Origin: Collinsella sp.
Lineage (GTDB): Bacteria > Actinomycetota > Coriobacteriia > Coriobacteriales > Coriobacteriaceae
DNA: 12,389 nt
Direction: 5' to 3'
NCBI GenBank assembly: GCA_019414465.1
Contig: DXLY01000053.1
Span: 1-12,389 of the forward strand
In this document: piece by piece, positions 5,772-12,389 of the stretch
Position numbering within the stretch: the first letter of the stretch is position 1
Layout: every line of letters begins with the position of its first letter
Program-made: the position numbers and the translations under genes
Notes under the pieces: generated by a model
Seen by the model: the letters and a program-made list of their open reading frames with translations, nothing else
The model's database searches: none
Told to the model about the DNA's origin: nothing

Positions 5772-7223
5772 CTACTCGACCGTATCGACCGTTGCTGCCA
5801 CGTTGCCGTCTGCCATGCGCACGCGAATGGCGTCGCCAGGCTTAAAGGTCTTGGCACTCGTAGCCACACCATCATCGCTGTACGCGATGGAATAGCCGCG
5901 AGCAAGCACTTTGAGCGGCGACAGGGCATCGAGCGACGCTGCCGCACGGCTCAGGTCGGACGCTGGCTTGCTGAGCATCGTGCGCCCTTGATGCTCTAGG
6001 CGGGAACTCGCAAGCGTGAGCGCATGGCGCTTACCATCGAGCCCCGAGGTGCTTGTAATCAGACGCTCGGGCAAGCGCTCAAAGTTGGAGCGGAATGTCC
6101 CGACCGAGCGTACTATGGCGCCCGACAGGCGATCGGCAGTCAGCGCAAGCTCCGATTCGCGACGCTCGACCATAAATGTGGGGTCGTTGAGGCACGGGCG
6201 ACACGCAGCGGCATCGAGCGCATCACCCAAGCGAGCCGTATAGGTATCCCAGGCACGGCGACCGCGCTGATCGAGCATCTCCAGGTCGACCTGGGCCGAC
6301 CCAATCATCGATGCCATCGCGGCACCCAGACGCTGATGGCGCGCCTCGAGCACATCGGCCAACTCCGTCATAGCCGGCGCCACCGATTCTGCCGCCGCCG
6401 TGGGCGTGGAGGCGCGTCGGTCGCTCACCATGTCGCAAATCGAGGTATCGGGCTCATGGCCAATGCCGGTCACCACGGGCACAGGACAAGCCGCCACCGC
6501 GCGGGCAAGCTCCTCGTCATTAAAGGTCATGAGGTCCTCAAAGGAGCCGCCGCCGCGCACCAGCAAAATACAGTCGGGCGCCGGCGTAATGGAAGCGGCG
6601 CGGCGCAAGCCATCAATGAGCTCGGCCGGCGCACCCTCGCCTTGAACCTTGGCGCCCACGCAGACAAGCTCGACGAGCGGGTTGCGACGGCGCAGCGTAC
6701 GCTTGACGTCGTCGATTACCGCACCGGAAAGCGAGGTGACGACCGCCACGCGTGAGCAAAACACCGGGATGCGGCGTTTGCGGGACTCGTCCATCAGTCC
6801 CTCGCGGCGTAGCTTTTCGGCCAACTGCGCCACCTGTTGACGCAGCAGACCCTCCCCCGCCAGCGAAAACGAGCGAGCGACAAAGCTCATGCGGCCCGTG
6901 GCCTTATAGAGATTGAAGCTGCCCTTAAAGCTCACCTGCATGCCGTCACGCAGATCGAAGGTACGCTTGAGATAGGCGCCCTTCCAGATGATGCAGTCGA
7001 CGGCGGCCGAGTCGTCTTTAATCTGGAAGTAGCAGTGGCCGCTTCGGGCATTGGGACCACGGAAACCCGTGACCTCGCCCAGGACGGTCAGTTGCGGAAT
7101 AGCATCGAGCGCACCGGCGGCGATCTCTACCGCCTGGCTCACGCTGAGCTCTTTACGCTCTTGCTCGTCCGAACCGTCGAACTCGGCGGAAACGCTATTG
7201 CCGGTTAGATTCCAGCCTGCCAC
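5772..7223 (-). CDS. xseA: Exonuclease VII large subunit
   Basis: Catalytic subunit of exonuclease VII, which degrades single-stranded DNA from both ends into oligonucleotides in recombination and repair. The N-terminal OB-fold covers about residues 25-120 (SVSQAVEIAAGAL, LGEVTGF, GHCYFQIKDD). The nuclease domain follows, with LVRGGGSFEDLMTFNDEELA near 221-240, GIGHEPD at 253-259 and DRRASTPTAAAE near 268-279, the family hallmarks. The C-terminal half is helical, as in the family. The chosen start is the GTG at 7223: a perfect AAAGGAGG ribosome site (7235-7228) lies 4 bases upstream. In-frame ATG and TTG codons further up would put that site inside the gene and have no ribosome site of their own. 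This gives 483 residues, slightly longer than the E. coli protein (456). It heads the xseA-xseB-HIT run. Confidence 0.95.
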   Translation of the reverse strand: MAGWNLTGNSVSAEFDGSDEQERKELSVSQAVEIAAGALDAIPQLTVLGEVTGFRGPNARSGHCYFQIKDDSAAVDCIIWKGAYLKRTFDLRDGMQVSFKGSFNLYKATGRMSFVARSFSLAGEGLLRQQVAQLAEKLRREGLMDESRKRRIPVFCSRVAVVTSLSGAVIDDVKRTLRRRNPLVELVCVGAKVQGEGAPAELIDGLRRAASITPAPDCILLVRGGGSFEDLMTFNDEELARAVAACPVPVVTGIGHEPDTSICDMVSDRRASTPTAAAESVAPAMTELADVLEARHQRLGAAMASMIGSAQVDLEMLDQRGRRAWDTYTARLGDALDAAACRPCLNDPTFMVERRESELALTADRLSGAIVRSVGTFRSNFERLPERLITSTSGLDGKRHALTLASSRLEHQGRTMLSKPASDLSRAAASLDALSPLKVLARGYSIAYSDDGVATSAKTFKPGDAIRVRMADGNVAATVDTVE

Positions 7224-7292
7224 GCAGCCTCCTTTCGTCATCGTGCACAAAGGCTCTGGCCCTGCGCAAATTCAAGTCCAACACATAGTACA

Positions 7293-7339
7293 GCGCCGCG
7301 GGGACACAAATTCCCGCGGCGCCCAGCGACCCAATTTGT
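7293..7339 (-). repeat. GC-rich hairpin with possible pseudoknot, upstream of xseA
   Basis: GCGCCGCGGG at 7293-7302 and CCCGCGGCGC at 7313-7322 form a perfect 10-bp stem with a 10-base loop, in the gap between the zinc peptidase stop and xseA. No T-run follows, so it is not a standard terminator. The loop carries AATTTGT as read on the minus strand, complementary to ACAAATT at 7339-7333 just upstream in the transcript. A second, pseudoknot-like pairing is therefore possible. Its role, whether RNA stability, processing or pausing, is unknown. Confidence 0.5.
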
Positions 7340-8043
7340 TATCGGTTGGAGTTTCTGTTGTAGCGAGCCATAAGATAGAGCAGCTGAATAATCGAGGTGA
7401 GCGCCGCAGCCACATAGGTAAGCGCGGCGGCCGTCAGCACCTTCTTGGCACCGTTGACCTGCTTGGAGCTCATACCCGACTGCTCAATATACGCCACGGC
7501 GCGCCGGCTAGCATCAATCTCGACCGGTAGCGTAACCAGTTGGAACAGCACGCTAAACGAGAAGAAGATCAGTGCGAGGGTCGTGAGTCCCGCGATGTTC
7601 ATAAACAGGCCCATGAGCAGCACGATGGTCCAAGTGTTCTGGGTAAAGTTGACGACCGGCACGAGGGCGGTGCGTACCTTCATCATGGCATAGCCGCTTT
7701 GACGCTGCGCGGCATGGCCTGCCTCGTGACAAGCGACAGCAACGCTTGCGACCGAGCCGCCCGAACGGTTGGAATCCGACAGATACAGATTGTTGTCCTG
7801 CGGGTTGTAGTGGTCGGTAAGCTCACCAGCGACGCCCTTGATACCCACGGCATTGCAGCCGTTGGCGTCGAGCATGCGGCGAGCGACCGTGGCGCCCGTG
7901 TCGCCGTCCGAGCGAACCTTGGACCACGTCTTGTACGTCGAATTGATATAGCTCTGCGCGGCAAGGCCAAGCACCGTGCAGACAAGAACAACCAGCAGGT
8001 ACAGCGGGTCGATACCAAAGCCGTATCCATAGTAATAGGGCAT
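7339..8043 (-). CDS. YugP-like neutral zinc metallopeptidase
   Basis: Membrane protein of 234 residues of the zinc peptidase family that includes Bacillus YugP. It shows an N-terminal membrane span (about 12-30) and the catalytic CHEAGHA motif with H106, E107 and H110. LPVEIDASRRA at 172-182 is probably the third zinc ligand region (E175), by analogy. A hydrophobic pair of spans lies at about 137-170, and a last span is near 203-226 with a basic asparagine-rich tail. LYLSDSNRSGGSVASVAVA just before the HEXXH is also family-like. The substrate is unknown. The start ATG has GGAGGAATTCGC in front, a strong site. It lies 64 bases after rnd on the same strand and may be transcribed with it. Confidence 0.9.
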   Translation of the reverse strand: MPYYYGYGFGIDPLYLLVVLVCTVLGLAAQSYINSTYKTWSKVRSDGDTGATVARRMLDANGCNAVGIKGVAGELTDHYNPQDNNLYLSDSNRSGGSVASVAVACHEAGHAAQRQSGYAMMKVRTALVPVVNFTQNTWTIVLLMGLFMNIAGLTTLALIFFSFSVLFQLVTLPVEIDASRRAVAYIEQSGMSSKQVNGAKKVLTAAALTYVAAALTSIIQLLYLMARYNRNSNR

Positions 8044-8107
8044 GCGAATTCCTCCGAATCGAGTTACACGTTGGAGGCATTCTACCCACTCAGCAGACTA
8101 GGCTTCC

Positions 8108-9241
8108 CTATAACAACTCAATCTTTCCGTCCTTCACGGTGAGTCCCATATTGCCGGAAAGCAGATCGTCCAGACGCGAGCCCACAAGCTCAAAACGCCA
8201 GCCTTCACGCAGGGGGCTCTGCTCGGGATGCTCAATGTAGTCGGCCAGGTCATCGCGCGAGGCAATAACCGAGGTCGCCACTCCCGAGCGTTCGGCAACC
8301 AGGCGGATGAGCGCATACATCAGGTCCGTCACGCTCTCCAGCTCCGGCGAGATCTGACGGTGCCCGCGCACCATGAGCGGCAGGCGATCGTGCGGGCAGC
8401 TCGCGCCGCGCTTGATGGCCATGAGCGCGCCGTCCACATCGCGCTCCCCCAACTGGTCGGTACCACGAATGCTACGGAACTCCTCAACGCGCACGGGATT
8501 GCGCTTAACGAGCGCAAGCAGCGTGTCGTCGGACATGACCCACTTGCGCGGGATGTTACGGCGCTCGGCGCGGTCCTCGCGCCAGGCGGCGAGCTCGCGC
8601 GCGATGCCCAACTGGTGACGGCTGCACGAATTGATGCGTTTGACCTTACGGAACGCCTCGTGGCGATCGGCGCGATAGTGCGACTCGTCAGCCAGCGGGC
8701 GCAGCTCGTCGAGCACCCAGTCCACGCGGCCCAGCTCGCGCAGGCGGCTCATCATCTCGGTATAGGCGACGATCAGGTACTTGACGTCATCGATCGCGTA
8801 CTCGATCTGTTTGTCGGTCAGCGGGCGACGCGACCAGTCGGTCAGCGACTCGGTCTTGGGCAGCGAGACGCCGCAAAACGTCTGCACGAGCGCGCCGTAG
8901 GAAATCTGCTGGCGTTCGCCCAAAAAGGCGGCGGCCACCTGCGTGTCAAAAATCGGACGCGGCAGCACGCCCACGGTATGGAGCATAACCTCCATATCCT
9001 GCGAGCAGGCGTGGAAGACTTTGGTCACGCTCTCGTCGGCCATAAGCTCGGCCAGCGGCGACAGGTCGTCGATCACCAGAGGGTCGACCGCGACGCTCTC
9101 GGCAGGGGTGGCAATCTGAACCAAACACAGGCGCGGATGGAACGTGCGCTCGCGCAAAAACTCGGTATCGACGGCAATCGCGTCAAACTCACGGGCGCGC
9201 TGGCAAAAGTCGAGTAGAGCCTGATGTGTGGAAATGTACAT
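8108..9241 (-). CDS. rnd: Ribonuclease D
   Basis: A 3'-to-5' exoribonuclease for tRNA and other stable RNA trimming. The DEDD catalytic set is visible and keeps the E. coli spacing: D25 and E27 in VDTEFLRE, D82 in HACSQDMEV, and Y148 and D152 in EYAIDDVKYL. An HRDC domain covers about 205-275 (RELAAWREDRAERRNIPRKW onwards) and a second such region follows. The length is 377 residues with the ATG at 9241, against 375 in E. coli, and the N-terminus aligns well from there. A GTG 36 bases upstream would add 12 residues with no ribosome site. The ATG itself has only a weak GGG upstream. It is divergent from the lipid-kinase gene across about 98 bases. Confidence 0.94.
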   Translation of the reverse strand: MYISTHQALLDFCQRAREFDAIAVDTEFLRERTFHPRLCLVQIATPAESVAVDPLVIDDLSPLAELMADESVTKVFHACSQDMEVMLHTVGVLPRPIFDTQVAAAFLGERQQISYGALVQTFCGVSLPKTESLTDWSRRPLTDKQIEYAIDDVKYLIVAYTEMMSRLRELGRVDWVLDELRPLADESHYRADRHEAFRKVKRINSCSRHQLGIARELAAWREDRAERRNIPRKWVMSDDTLLALVKRNPVRVEEFRSIRGTDQLGERDVDGALMAIKRGASCPHDRLPLMVRGHRQISPELESVTDLMYALIRLVAERSGVATSVIASRDDLADYIEHPEQSPLREGWRFELVGSRLDDLLSGNMGLTVKDGKIELL

Positions 9242-9305
9242 ATCAACCCATCGAATAAGGTTAGGCCCGAAAAACACGGGTAGGATAACGGCATTGTCTT
9301 ACAAC

Positions 9306-9311
9306 TATACT
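9306..9311 (+). promoter_or_regulatory. -10 candidate for lipid-kinase gene
   Basis: TATACT (5 of 6 to TATAAT) lies 28 bases before the ATG at 9340 in the divergent gap with rnd. No good -35 sits 16-18 bases upstream, so the call rests on the -10 and its position only. Confidence 0.3.
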
Positions 9312-9339
9312 CGGTTAGTCACAGAACGGGAACGTAAGT

Positions 9340-10257
9340 ATGCGCTGCCTTATCATCCACAACCCGGCATCGGGCCCCAGCTCAGATGAAATCTACGCAT
9401 TCACGCACGCCCTCGCGCAGGGCGGCGACGAGGTCGTGATGCGTTTTATCGGCGATGGCATGGAACCCGAGGACGCCGTGGCAGACGTGCGCGAGTTTGA
9501 TCGCGTGGTGATTTCGGGCGGCGACGGCACCGTCTCCAACGTGCTCGACCAGATGCGCGGATGCGGCGTCCCCACGCTCGTCTTCCCCTCCGGCACGGCC
9601 TGCCTGTTCTTCAACAACATCGGCAATGCCCCTGAGGCGGCGGCGCTTGCCAAGGCTTGCCGCGCTGGTCGCACGGTCAAAGTGGACATGGGTGAGCTCT
9701 TTTGGCTCGACGAGAACGGCAGAGAGAAGCGCCACGGCTTTATCATCATCGCCGGCTCGGGCTTCGACGCCGAGATCATGATGAAGGCCGCTCCCACCAA
9801 AAACGACATCGGCGAGATCGCCTACTTCCTCTCCGCTCTCGCCACGCCCAACCCCACGGTGGCGCACTTTACCATTGAGCACGACGGCATTGTCGAGGAG
9901 CTCGACGGCATCTGCTGCATGGCGGGCAATACCTCGGTCATTCAAAACGACATCAACCTGTTCCCCGACTGCCGCATGAACGATGGCATGGTCGATATTG
10001 CGGTCATCGAACCCGTGCGCACCGTTCAGCTGCTGCCTACTGTGATCACCGCTGCGCTTGACCCCGCCGGTAAGGTACTCGGGCGCCCACAGTTCAAGAT
10101 CATCCAGACCAAGGAAGCCAAGATCACCTGCACCCCGTCACTGGGCATGCAGTTCGATGGCGAGATTATCTCCAGCAATTCGGGCGTCTTTGGAGCCCGC
10201 GCGCTTCCGCAATGCCTCGACCTCATCGTCGACGAATTCTCCCCGCTCGGAAAATAG
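9340..10257 (+). CDS. Diacylglycerol/lipid kinase family protein
   Basis: A 305-residue protein of the DagK/YegS/sphingosine kinase-like family that phosphorylates a lipid hydroxyl with ATP at the cytoplasmic membrane face. Visible signs: HNPASG at 7-12, the ATP-binding SGGDGTV at 59-65, AGSGFDAEI near 138-146, PDCRMNDGMVDIAVI at 209-223, and QFDGE at 271-275 (the C-terminal acidic DGE of the family). The second glycine-rich motif, usually PxGTxND, reads PSGTACLFFNN at 83-93 and lacks the expected Asn-Asp. The true substrate is not clear; diacylglycerol, another lipid or undecaprenol-type lipid are possibilities. The ATG has a modest ACGGGAA upstream at 8-9 bases. A 30-residue membrane protein gene follows, with its ribosome site overlapping the stop codon, so the two are probably translated together. 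Confidence 0.9.
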   Translation: MRCLIIHNPASGPSSDEIYAFTHALAQGGDEVVMRFIGDGMEPEDAVADVREFDRVVISGGDGTVSNVLDQMRGCGVPTLVFPSGTACLFFNNIGNAPEAAALAKACRAGRTVKVDMGELFWLDENGREKRHGFIIIAGSGFDAEIMMKAAPTKNDIGEIAYFLSALATPNPTVAHFTIEHDGIVEELDGICCMAGNTSVIQNDINLFPDCRMNDGMVDIAVIEPVRTVQLLPTVITAALDPAGKVLGRPQFKIIQTKEAKITCTPSLGMQFDGEIISSNSGVFGARALPQCLDLIVDEFSPLGK

Positions 10258-10266
10258 GAGGACCCT

Positions 10267-10359
10267 ATGAACGACAATCCCCTGATCGGCTTTATTGTCA
10301 TCGTCTTGGCCATGCTCGTCGGTTACGCCATCAACGTGATTCACCGCCGAAAGAAGTAA
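10267..10359 (+). CDS. Small single-span membrane protein, 30 residues
   Basis: Reads MNDNPLIGFIVIVLAMLVGY, then AINVIHRRKK and a TAA stop. A hydrophobic segment covers about residues 5-25 and the tail is strongly basic (HRRKK), which by the positive-inside rule predicts a cytoplasmic C-terminus. The ribosome site TAGGAGG, 6 bases before the ATG, overlaps the TAG stop of the lipid-kinase gene, a textbook coupling arrangement. A strong terminator follows 35 bases later, ending the transcript. I do not recognise the family. It could anchor or regulate the lipid kinase or act alone; this is inferred from position only. Chance occurrence is unlikely given the ideal ribosome site, the hydrophobic composition and the position inside the transcript. 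Confidence 0.72.
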   Translation: MNDNPLIGFIVIVLAMLVGYAINVIHRRKK

Positions 10360-10394
10360 ATCCACATTGGTATGATATTCATCCAGTTATCGCC

Positions 10395-10440
10395 TCTCCC
10401 GCTGTTTATGCATTCGTCAAACAGCGGGGGATTTTCATTT
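10395..10440 (+). terminator. Rho-independent terminator after lipid-kinase operon
   Basis: TCTCCCGCTGTTT at 10395-10407 pairs with AAACAGCGGGGGA at 10419-10431 over 13 positions (one G-T) with an 11-base loop. TTTTCATTT follows. It closes the transcript of the kinase and the small membrane protein. Confidence 0.88.
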
Positions 10441-10622
10441 CGGGCATTCCCAGCTACTTTATTCGGCTACAGTAATTACAGGGCGTCTTTATTAAAGTAA
10501 AGTTGCAAACTGAGTACGATTAACCGCTCATCGCATATTTCATCACGCTTATCGAGTAAGTTTCTTTCATAGATGAATATTGTTTCCAGTTCGTTACGCT
10601 AATGAGGTGTCTTTATTGGCTG
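10436..10622. other. AT-rich intergenic stretch before dipeptidase
   Basis: No gene is supported here. The stretch is clearly richer in A and T than the genes around it and should hold the dipeptidase promoter, but I could not pick a convincing -35/-10 pair. CTTTATT occurs three times (10457, 10486 and 10611). Confidence 0.35.
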
Positions 10623-10647
10623 AAGCCCTCTGGCGACAGAGGGCTTT
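10623..10647 (+). promoter_or_regulatory. Leader hairpin with GNRA loop before dipeptidase
   Basis: AAGCCCTCTG at 10623-10632 and CAGAGGGCTT at 10637-10646 pair perfectly over 10 bp around the tetraloop GCGA, which fits the very stable GNRA class. Only TTT follows, so it would be a weak terminator or attenuator. It stands 19 bases before the start codon and 9 bases before the GGGAGGG ribosome site. It may protect the mRNA 5' end or tune expression of the dipeptidase. Confidence 0.6.
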
Positions 10648-10665
10648 CGCACGCTGGGAGGGAAA

Positions 10666-12389
10666 ATGAGGAAAACTCGCCCCGTCAACGCGCTCAAGAA
10701 GCTTGGCATAGGCCTTGCATTTGGAGCTGCAACCATCATGTCCATGCCGACCTCTGCACTCGCTTGCACGCAGGTCTACATGGGCAAAAACCTTACGGCC
10801 GACGGCAACACGTACTACGGCCGTTCCGAGGACTATGGCCCGCGCTATCTTAAGCACTTTGGCATTGAGCCCTCTCACGGCCCGGGACATACGTACAGCT
10901 CGGACGAGTCTTCGTTCATGTACACCTCGACCAAGACCACGTATCGCTACACCTATGTACGCGACCATCCCTCGCAGTGGGATGAACGCTGGGATGCCTA
11001 CTCTGAAGCAGGCATCAACGAGAAGGGCGTATCCTGCTCCGCCACGCTAAGCACCAGTATGAATGCAGATGCCGAGACAGCAGACCCCCTGACTAAAACC
11101 GGCATCGGCGAGTACAACTACGCCAGCGTCATCCTGGGCGAGAGCGCCACGGCCCGCGAGGGCGTCGAGCTCCTCGGCAGCCTGATTGACGAGCAGGGCG
11201 TCTGCTCCAACGACCAGATCATCATCGCCGACAACAACGAGACCTGGCTATTTGCCGCGCTTTCCGGTCACCAGTGGATCGGCATGAAGCTCGCCGACGA
11301 CGTCGCCTCGATCAACCCCAACATCGGCAACCTCAACTACGATGTCGACCTCAACGACCCCGAGAACTGCCTGCACTCCGAGGGCATCGAGTCCATGCCT
11401 AAGGAGAAGGGCTTTGCCGAGTACACCGACGGCAAGTTCGACGTCGCCGCAACCTATGGCGAGACCATTCAGAATTCCGGTATGCACCAGTGGACCCGCT
11501 ACGTCCAGGGCCGTAACTACTTTGGCAACGAGCTCCAGGAGGGCACCGACTACGAGATCGTCAAGGACGAGCGCGAAGAGGCTCGCGCCACGACCGGCGC
11601 CTTGGTCCACGAGATGCAGCCGCTGTTCTTCCAGCCTGGAAAGAAAGACTGGACTACCTTTGAGATGATTCGCTCTCTCGGTAACCGTGGCGAGAATACC
11701 CCGGGCCTTAACGCCAACACTGACGGTGCCTATGCCATCGGCACCGAGCGCAACACCGAGATTCACGTCTTCCAGGTTCGCAACGGTCTTGATCCCCAGG
11801 TTGCAACAATCCAGTGGGAAATGCTCTCCCGCGCCGCGTACTCCGTCGCCATCCCCTTCTACTCCGCGCTGATTACCGAGGTTAGCCCGTATTTCAGCGA
11901 CCAGACCGTCTCCTTCGACCACTGCAAAGAGACGGACATCGTGAACAACGAGGAGCCCGAGAACTCCATCAACTACGTCCTCATGGACATCAGCTCCCTC
12001 TGCTTTGAGAATCCCGATACCCTTGGTATCAGCGTCCGCTCCTACCTCGATGCACTCCAGAACGAGCTCATCGAACAGAACAAGGAAGTCGACGCCGCCA
12101 TGCTGGCCGAGACGACCACCGAGGGCCGCACCGCTCTGGCCAACAAGGCCGGCAAGGCTGCCACCGAGAACACCTACGTCAAGTGCAAGGCCCTGCTCCA
12201 GGAGATGCGCGCCTATCAGAAGGCCGGAAACTTTGACGAGCCCTTCACCCCGAGCGACCTGAACACCGAGACCAACGGCCTCAAGGTGTCCATCACTTAC
12301 GCCAAGGATGCTCTTGCCACCGATCCGGTCACCCCGGATCAGCCCGGCACCCCCGAGCAGCCCGGCACCCCCGAGCAGCCCGGCACCCC
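10666..12389 (+). CDS. Secreted C69-family dipeptidase, 3' end outside window
   Basis: Ntn-hydrolase of peptidase family C69 (PepD-like), which releases amino acids from dipeptides. The frame is open for 574 codons to the right edge with no stop. The N-terminus is a Sec signal peptide: basic MRKTRPVNALKK, a hydrophobic stretch, then TSALA before Cys34. Cutting after ALA would expose C34 as the N-terminal nucleophile. The sequence CTQVYMGKNLTADGNTYYGR with SEDY fits the family start (Cys, then DGxT and ARxED-like). INEKGVSCSAT near 115-125 is also family-like. The body runs to about residue 480, a helical region follows to about 525, and proline-rich hexapeptide repeats begin near 554. A wall anchor or membrane span is expected beyond the edge but is not seen. 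The ATG at 10666 has GGGAGGG just upstream. Likely role: extracellular peptide use in a gut amino-acid fermenter (inference). Confidence 0.9.
   Translation, partial: MRKTRPVNALKKLGIGLAFGAATIMSMPTSALACTQVYMGKNLTADGNTYYGRSEDYGPRYLKHFGIEPSHGPGHTYSSDESSFMYTSTKTTYRYTYVRDHPSQWDERWDAYSEAGINEKGVSCSATLSTSMNADAETADPLTKTGIGEYNYASVILGESATAREGVELLGSLIDEQGVCSNDQIIIADNNETWLFAALSGHQWIGMKLADDVASINPNIGNLNYDVDLNDPENCLHSEGIESMPKEKGFAEYTDGKFDVAATYGETIQNSGMHQWTRYVQGRNYFGNELQEGTDYEIVKDEREEARATTGALVHEMQPLFFQPGKKDWTTFEMIRSLGNRGENTPGLNANTDGAYAIGTERNTEIHVFQVRNGLDPQVATIQWEMLSRAAYSVAIPFYSALITEVSPYFSDQTVSFDHCKETDIVNNEEPENSINYVLMDISSLCFENPDTLGISVRSYLDALQNELIEQNKEVDAAMLAETTTEGRTALANKAGKAATENTYVKCKALLQEMRAYQKAGNFDEPFTPSDLNTETNGLKVSITYAKDALATDPVTPDQPGTPEQPGTPEQPGT
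12325..12389 (+). repeat. 18-base tandem repeats encoding PGTPEQ
   Basis: Two identical 18-base units (12343-12360 and 12361-12378, CCCGGCACCCCCGAGCAG) are followed by the start of a third at 12379. A diverged unit encoding PVTPDQ (12325-12342) precedes them. The array is in frame with the dipeptidase and continues past the edge. Pro-rich repeats of this type usually form stiff linkers across the cell wall, and identical units are prone to copy-number change. Confidence 0.92.

Noticed and set aside
8228..9217. 329-codon plus-strand frame opposite rnd
   Set aside because: It runs antisense to a well-supported RNase D with catalytic motifs at the right spacing. It has no plausible start signal and an A/R/H/L-rich composition typical of shadows.
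9382..9945. 187-codon minus-strand frame opposite the lipid kinase
   Set aside because: The plus strand has GGDGT and other family motifs; the minus frame is an antisense by-product.
10457..10617. Three copies of CTTTATT upstream of the dipeptidase
   Set aside because: Seven-base AT-rich matches at uneven spacing (29 and 125 bases) are easily explained by chance in an AT-rich gap.
10726..10768. Lipoprotein signal for the dipeptidase (Cys after ALA)
   Set aside because: The -3 and -2 residues (Ala, Leu) do not fit the usual Leu-(Ala/Ser/Thr) lipobox, and the Cys is the expected family nucleophile.
11248..11922. 224-codon minus-strand frame inside the dipeptidase gene
   Set aside because: The plus frame is continuous from a ribosome site and signal peptide to the edge and matches C69; the minus frame has no motif.
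12325..12389. CRISPR-like direct repeats
   Set aside because: The units are back to back without spacers, in frame, and encode a Pro-rich linker.

Overview
The window looks like chromosomal DNA from a GC-rich actinobacterium of the class Coriobacteriia, most likely a gut Collinsella-type organism. This is an inference from about 60-70% GC in most genes, strong AGGAGG-type ribosome sites, the style of the encoded proteins and the metabolism (two acetate kinases, a secreted C69 dipeptidase). No rRNA or other marker gene is present to prove it.

Left part (1-2832), minus strand: two acetate kinase genes in tandem, each with its own rho-independent terminator, and a good promoter candidate for the left copy. 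They encode proteins of the same length, about 60% identical by hand alignment. The left copy keeps the usual active-site set. The right copy has two changes in otherwise conserved motifs (GTSH to GTSY, HLGNG to HIGSG). No phosphotransacetylase gene lies beside them in the window.

Middle (2866-5036), minus strand: a LysR-type regulator followed by an MFS transporter, clearly lower in GC than their neighbours and possibly acquired together. Upstream of them, still on the minus strand, is a housekeeping run: xseA and xseB (exonuclease VII large and small subunits) and a HIT-family hydrolase. Before xseA come a YugP-like membrane zinc peptidase and RNase D (rnd).

Right part (9340-12389), plus strand: diverging from rnd is a lipid/diacylglycerol-kinase-family gene. 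It is followed at once by a 30-residue single-span membrane protein gene whose ribosome site overlaps the kinase stop codon, then a strong terminator. After a roughly 300-base gap holding a stable GNRA-loop hairpin comes a secreted C69 dipeptidase. It is open to the right edge and ends, as far as visible, in hexapeptide repeats typical of a wall-spanning linker.

There is no CRISPR array, insertion sequence, tRNA or rRNA. The most interesting items are the divergent second acetate kinase, the unannotated small membrane protein coupled to the lipid kinase, and the dipeptidase whose catalytic Cys sits exactly at the predicted signal-peptidase cut and which has a hairpin in its leader.
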